Part shown: positions 62,964-64,000 of the stretch, in pieces | How the letters are laid out: each line of letters begins with the position of its first letter | Numbering within the stretch: position 1 is the first letter of the stretch | Source of the DNA: Chitinophaga pollutisoli | GTDB taxonomy: Bacteria; Bacteroidota; Bacteroidia; Chitinophagales; Chitinophagaceae | Reading direction: 5' to 3' | DNA length: 64,000 nucleotides | Assembly: GCF_038396755.1 (NCBI RefSeq) | Contig: NZ_CP149822.1 | Span: 3,348,001 to 3,412,000 of the forward strand | Program-made: the position numbers and the translations under genes | The notes under the pieces: model-generated | The model's database searches: none | Seen by the model: only the letters and a program-made list of their open reading frames with translations | Told to the model about the DNA's origin: nothing

Positions 62964-63753
62964 GCCAGGGGATTCTTCCCCAGGCAATTTTAAAACCAGG
63001 CATGCATACGGATTTGAAAGCAGTCAGGATCAGTAAATGCAATCATTTTCGTGTTGCTTGTTGAGATGATTCGTCAGGCAGTTTGATAGACAGCCATGCA
63101 AATGAATTTGAACGCAGTTTGGATAAGTGAATCCAATCATTTTGATGTTGACGGGCGACAATTCTTTTTGAGGATGTTTAAAATCAGGTATGCAGACGAA
63201 ATTGAAATTCAGTTAGGAAAGGTTAATGCAATCATTTTTCGTGTTGCCTGTTGAGATGATTCTTCAGGCAGTTTGATAGACAGCCATGCAAATGAATTTG
63301 AACGCAATTAGGATAAGTGAATACAATCATTTTACATGTTGACGGTCGGCAATTCTTTTTGAGGATGTTTAAAATCAGGTATGCAGACGAATTTGAAATT
63401 CAGTTAGGAAAGGTTAGTGCAATCCTTTTTCATGTCGCCGGTCTGGGGATCCTTTTTCAGGCTGATCAAGGCCAGGCATGCAAACGAATTTGAAACGCAG
63501 TTGAGATAGGTTAATTACATTCATTTTTCATGTTGCCGGCCTGGGGACTCTTCTTTGGGCATTTTAAATCAGGCATACGAACGAATTTGAAGCATAGTTA
63601 GGATAGGTCAAATACATACATTTTCCATATTACCGGTCTGGGGACTCCTCCCCGGGCTCTATTTCACAAGCAAATCAACCGAGGGTAGATTTTTACGGGG
63701 TTGTAGAATCTCATCGGTTAACGCAAAACAACGCCTGGGGAATCTTCCCCGGC
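62964..63753 (+). repeat. ~97-bp tandem array with REP-like hairpin in each unit
   Basis: Cores begin at about 62966, 63057, 63153, 63247, 63346, 63443, 63541, 63638 and 63735: intervals 91-99 bp. Best cores are GCCAGGGGATTCTTCCCCAG, CTGGGGACTCCTCCCCGGG and GCCTGGGGAATCTTCCCCGGC, stem-loops GGGGA/TCCCC. Between cores a conserved ~75-bp spacer contains CAGGCATGCAAACGAATTTG, then AGTTAGGATAGGT and CAATCATTTTTCATGTTG. Spacers are conserved, so it is not CRISPR. Confidence 0.82.
63057..63437 (+). repeat. Higher-order 190-bp duplication inside the array
   Basis: 63057-63246 and 63247-63437 are near copies of each other, each made of two ~95-bp units whose cores have lost the GGGGA/TCCCC stem. The shared text (TTTGATAGACAGCCATGCAA and TTCTTTTTGAGGATGTTTAA) is absent from other units. 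This shows that a dimer was amplified as one block. Confidence 0.8.
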
Positions 63754-63839
63754 AATTCTATCGTAAAAAATGCATCCCGGGAAATTGGGCGAAGACACGA
63801 TACTTTGCAATCCAAAAGGCGAATGCCGGACAATGGAAA

Positions 63840-63861
63840 GCCGGGGGATTCTTCCTCGGGC
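63840..63861 (+). repeat. Isolated REP-like core right of the array
   Basis: GCCGGGGGATTCTTCCTCGG then GC: same hairpin, but its flanks no longer match the spacer. A further partial core (CCTGGG) begins at 63993 at the window edge. 63862-64000 shows no gene. Confidence 0.6.
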
Positions 63862-64000
63862 CGTTTAAGCTCCGGGCCCAAAACGTTACGATGTGCACAG
63901 CGAAAACTATTTGAAGCGCTGAATATTGTGGCCTTGTTTCTACCGGAGATTACCGGTAAAGTTCCTGAGGTCGACAAATCGGGAGCATTACGCCTGGGCT

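Noticed and set aside
62964..63753. CRISPR array
   Set aside because: The repeat units are ~97 bp and the sequences between hairpin cores are themselves conserved; there are no unique spacers and no cas genes.

Overview
The window is chromosomal DNA of a Bacteroidota bacterium, most likely family Chitinophagaceae and probably Chitinophaga or a close relative. The evidence is a SusC/SusD pair, PorT-like outer-membrane barrels, the tiny ribosomal protein bTHX, rpoN beside rnhB, a two-domain GH3/serine-hydrolase protein typical of the phylum, and promoters with the phylum-specific -7 box TAnnTTTG (best case TTTG-N19-TATATTTG in front of the HU gene).

Layout. 1-12.1 kb: a membrane patatin-like lipase (runs off the left edge), ctaA, rnhB-rpoN-PAP2-like, recA, a flavodoxin-fold oxidoreductase, a Crp-type regulator, a membrane-anchored J-domain protein, tRNA-Thr(CGT), and obg and adk. 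12.4-22.3 kb: a secreted GH3/beta-lactamase-like peptidoglycan-recycling protein, a small secreted protein, the SusD/SusC uptake pair with 13-bp iterons upstream, and a lipoprotein. 22.3-30.1 kb, minus strand: AlkA-like glycosylase, cysS, two membrane EEP hydrolases, a rhomboid pair of which one lacks its catalytic residues, and rlmD. 30.2-34.1 kb: a TlpA-like lipoprotein-type thioredoxin and three barrel proteins. 34.3-42.2 kb: metF, lptB, a GH3-auxin-type adenylating enzyme, fabG, a sulfatase, an SMP-30-like protein and a nucleoid-associated protein. 42.2-55 kb, minus strand: a third rhomboid, ricT with a repetitive RGG/PR tail, holB, a glutathione peroxidase, recR, an Ig-like lipoprotein, a UvrD-type helicase-nuclease and two DUF3298 lipoproteins. 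55-58.4 kb: pdxH, bTHX, HU, DUF4286, exodeoxyribonuclease III and two double-glycine-leader peptides. 58.8-64 kb: a TPR histidine kinase, a degenerate REP-associated-transposase-like gene, and a gene-poor tract holding a ~97-bp tandem array whose units carry a REP-like hairpin.

Three points stand out. (1) The RAYT-like gene, with an altered HUH motif, sits beside the REP-like hairpin array and looks like a REP/RAYT system. (2) Two tandem Gly/Leu-rich peptides share a double-glycine leader; a histidine kinase is divergent from them, and a TCTGTTCA/TGAACAGA palindrome lies between. (3) Seven genes are broken or clipped by what each time looks like one missing base, six of them in homopolymers of 6-7. 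This pattern points to consensus errors in the assembly rather than to seven pseudogenes, so those genes are probably intact in the organism.
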